A stretch of DNA of 7,552 nt from Desulfobacterales bacterium. GTDB lineage: Bacteria; Desulfobacterota; DSM-4660; Desulfatiglandales; Desulfatiglandaceae. Each line of letters starts with the position of its first letter. Position 1 is the stretch's first letter. Shown here in pieces: positions 6,742 to 7,552 of the stretch. Under the pieces are notes generated by a model. It saw only the letters and a list, made by a program, of their open reading frames with translations, did no database searches and was not told the DNA's origin. The translations under genes were made by a program, and so were the position numbers. The stretch lies in NCBI GenBank assembly GCA_021107495.1, contig JAIOSR010000532.1, positions 1-7,552 of the forward strand. The letters run 5' to 3'.

Positions 6742-7407
6742 ATGAAATGTCAGGCATCGGCCATGCCATTAAGACCGAACACAACAAAGACTAATGTCCT
6801 GCTTTTAGGAGTAACCGGCGGTATTGCCAGTGGGAAAACCACTGTGGCCAATCTTTTCGCGGACCTGGGTGCGGCCATTATTGATTTTGATATTATTGCA
6901 AGACAGGTTGTCGAGCCGGGAACGCCCTGTTTTGGGGAAATAATAGAGTTCTTTGGTCAGGGGATCGTTGACATAGATGGTCATCTTGATCGAAAAATGC
7001 TTTCAGGGATTGTCTTTGAGGATAAGGAGAAAAGAAAAAAACTGGAAGGCATCCTTCACCCGCGCATTTTTGATATATTTATCAGCCGGACAAATGAAAT
7101 CACAAAGAACGACCCTGACGCGATCATTCAGGCCGTGATTCCTCTCTTATTTGAAGCGGGCCTGCAGCACCTTGTCCACAAAACCCTTGTGGTCTATGTC
7201 CCCCGGGAAAAACAAATCGAACGTCTGATCAAGCGGGATAAGATTACCGGGGACCAGGCGGCCAAAATCCTCAAGGCCCAGTTACCCATTGACGAGAAGG
7301 CCGGAATGGCCGATTTTGTAATCAATAATGAAAACGCTCTTGATGAGACCAAAGGCCAGGTAGAGGAACTCTGGCAAAAGTTGAAACAAATTCAAGCCAT
7401 CCCTTAA
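6742..7407 (+). CDS. coaE: Dephospho-CoA kinase
   Basis: Catalyses the last step of coenzyme A synthesis, ATP-dependent phosphorylation of the 3'-hydroxyl of dephospho-CoA, in the cytoplasm. The 221-residue product shows the Walker A loop GGIASGKT (26-33), the acidic pair D48 and D50 in IDFDIIAR (most relatives read DAD), HP at 106-107, PLLFEAGL (134-141), and the RLIKRDKIT region expected of the lid. It has about 15 more residues before the first beta strand than usual. ATG 6763 (residue 8) is a possible later start, but neither ATG has a close ribosome binding site; AGGAG at 6723-6727 is 14 bases before 6742. Only 17 bases separate it from the iron-sulfur protein gene, so it is probably in that transcript, with no obvious functional link. 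Confidence 0.95.
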   Translation: MKCQASAMPLRPNTTKTNVLLLGVTGGIASGKTTVANLFADLGAAIIDFDIIARQVVEPGTPCFGEIIEFFGQGIVDIDGHLDRKMLSGIVFEDKEKRKKLEGILHPRIFDIFISRTNEITKNDPDAIIQAVIPLLFEAGLQHLVHKTLVVYVPREKQIERLIKRDKITGDQAAKILKAQLPIDEKAGMADFVINNENALDETKGQVEELWQKLKQIQAIP

Positions 7408-7431
7408 TTCAACAACATTAATTTGCGTGAT

Positions 7432-7446
7432 CCCGGTTCTTCCGGG
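7432..7446. repeat. Short GC hairpin just before the ribosome binding site of the last gene
   Basis: CCCGG (7432-7436) and CCGGG (7442-7446) pair around TTCTT. The AAGGAG ribosome binding site starts three bases later. No T run follows, so it is not a standard terminator; it might affect translation of the next gene or be incidental. Confidence 0.4.
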
Positions 7447-7461
7447 CTAAGGAGAAAAACC

Positions 7462-7552
7462 ATGACAGATTCCATCTCATTAAAAGAAGCAGACCGCGTT
7501 GAAATTCTGACCATTATGGACAACTATACGGATGTGCTTTTAAGAAATACAA
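7462..7552 (+). CDS. Start of a gene cut by the window end; possibly MBL-fold metallo-hydrolase
   Basis: Only the first 30 residues are visible, with the frame still open at the edge. ATG 7462 is well supported by AAGGAG (7449-7454) seven bases upstream, 54 bases after coaE. The translated start has an LKEADRVEILTIMDNYTDVL stretch (residues 7-26): a short polar lead, a beta strand, then DNYTDVL. This resembles the first strand of MBL-fold hydrolases such as the dihydropterin-ribofuranosyl phosphate synthase-like group, in which a VDNYTD-type strand is common. The metal-binding HxHxDH motif lies beyond the window, so the family call is from memory of this opening pattern and is tentative; that a gene begins here is much surer. 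Confidence 0.7.
   Translation, partial: MTDSISLKEADRVEILTIMDNYTDVLLRNT

Overview
The window reads as about 7.5 kb of a mid-GC chromosome, all genes on the + strand. The gene types suggest an anaerobic member of the Desulfobacterota (sulfate-reducing or syntrophic type). The pointers are two CCG-domain (HdrB/HdrD-like) iron-sulfur proteins around a GlcD-like flavoprotein, and intergenic repeats built on 'TCAGC' and 'ATCCTGTAAATCCTGTC' units of a kind I associate with such genomes. The lineage is an inference from gene style, not from a marker gene.

Layout. (1) 51-2540 is a complete M1-family zinc aminopeptidase. (2) 2541-2833 has no gene. It holds a compact repeat element (2561-2707): two copies of a hairpin flank two oppositely oriented tandem arrays of a seven-base unit. 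A weak possible promoter follows. (3) 2834-3847 encodes a 337-residue protein with two N-terminal four-cysteine iron-sulfur motifs and one intact CCG domain. (4) 3848-4186 has no gene. It carries an inverted-repeat element of the ACAGGAT/ATCCTGT type, bracketed by a 12-base direct repeat that includes a ribosome binding site. (5) 4187-5569 encodes a GlcD-like FAD-linked oxidase, immediately followed with zero spacing by (6) 5570-6724, a GlcF-like iron-sulfur protein with one degenerate and one intact CCG domain. (7) 6742-7407 is coaE, dephospho-CoA kinase, 17 bases downstream and probably in the same transcript. (8) At 7462 a further gene starts and runs off the end; its first 30 residues resemble an MBL-fold hydrolase.

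How the genes may work together. The flavoprotein and the adjacent GlcF-like protein form a likely two-subunit dehydrogenase: a 2-hydroxyacid or similar substrate would be oxidised at FAD and the electrons passed through [4Fe-4S] clusters to the CCG site. The 337-residue protein upstream looks like a third, related electron-transfer subunit. The repeat element between it and the flavoprotein gene may have been inserted into a once tighter operon. The flavoprotein lacks the usual HxGDGNxH metal/substrate motif of the D-lactate/glycolate enzymes, so its substrate cannot be read from the sequence. The aminopeptidase and coaE are housekeeping genes with no evident tie to the redox genes. I see no mobile-element protein, phage gene, CRISPR array, tRNA or rRNA. 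The three-gene redox cluster and the two repeat elements are the parts most worth following up.
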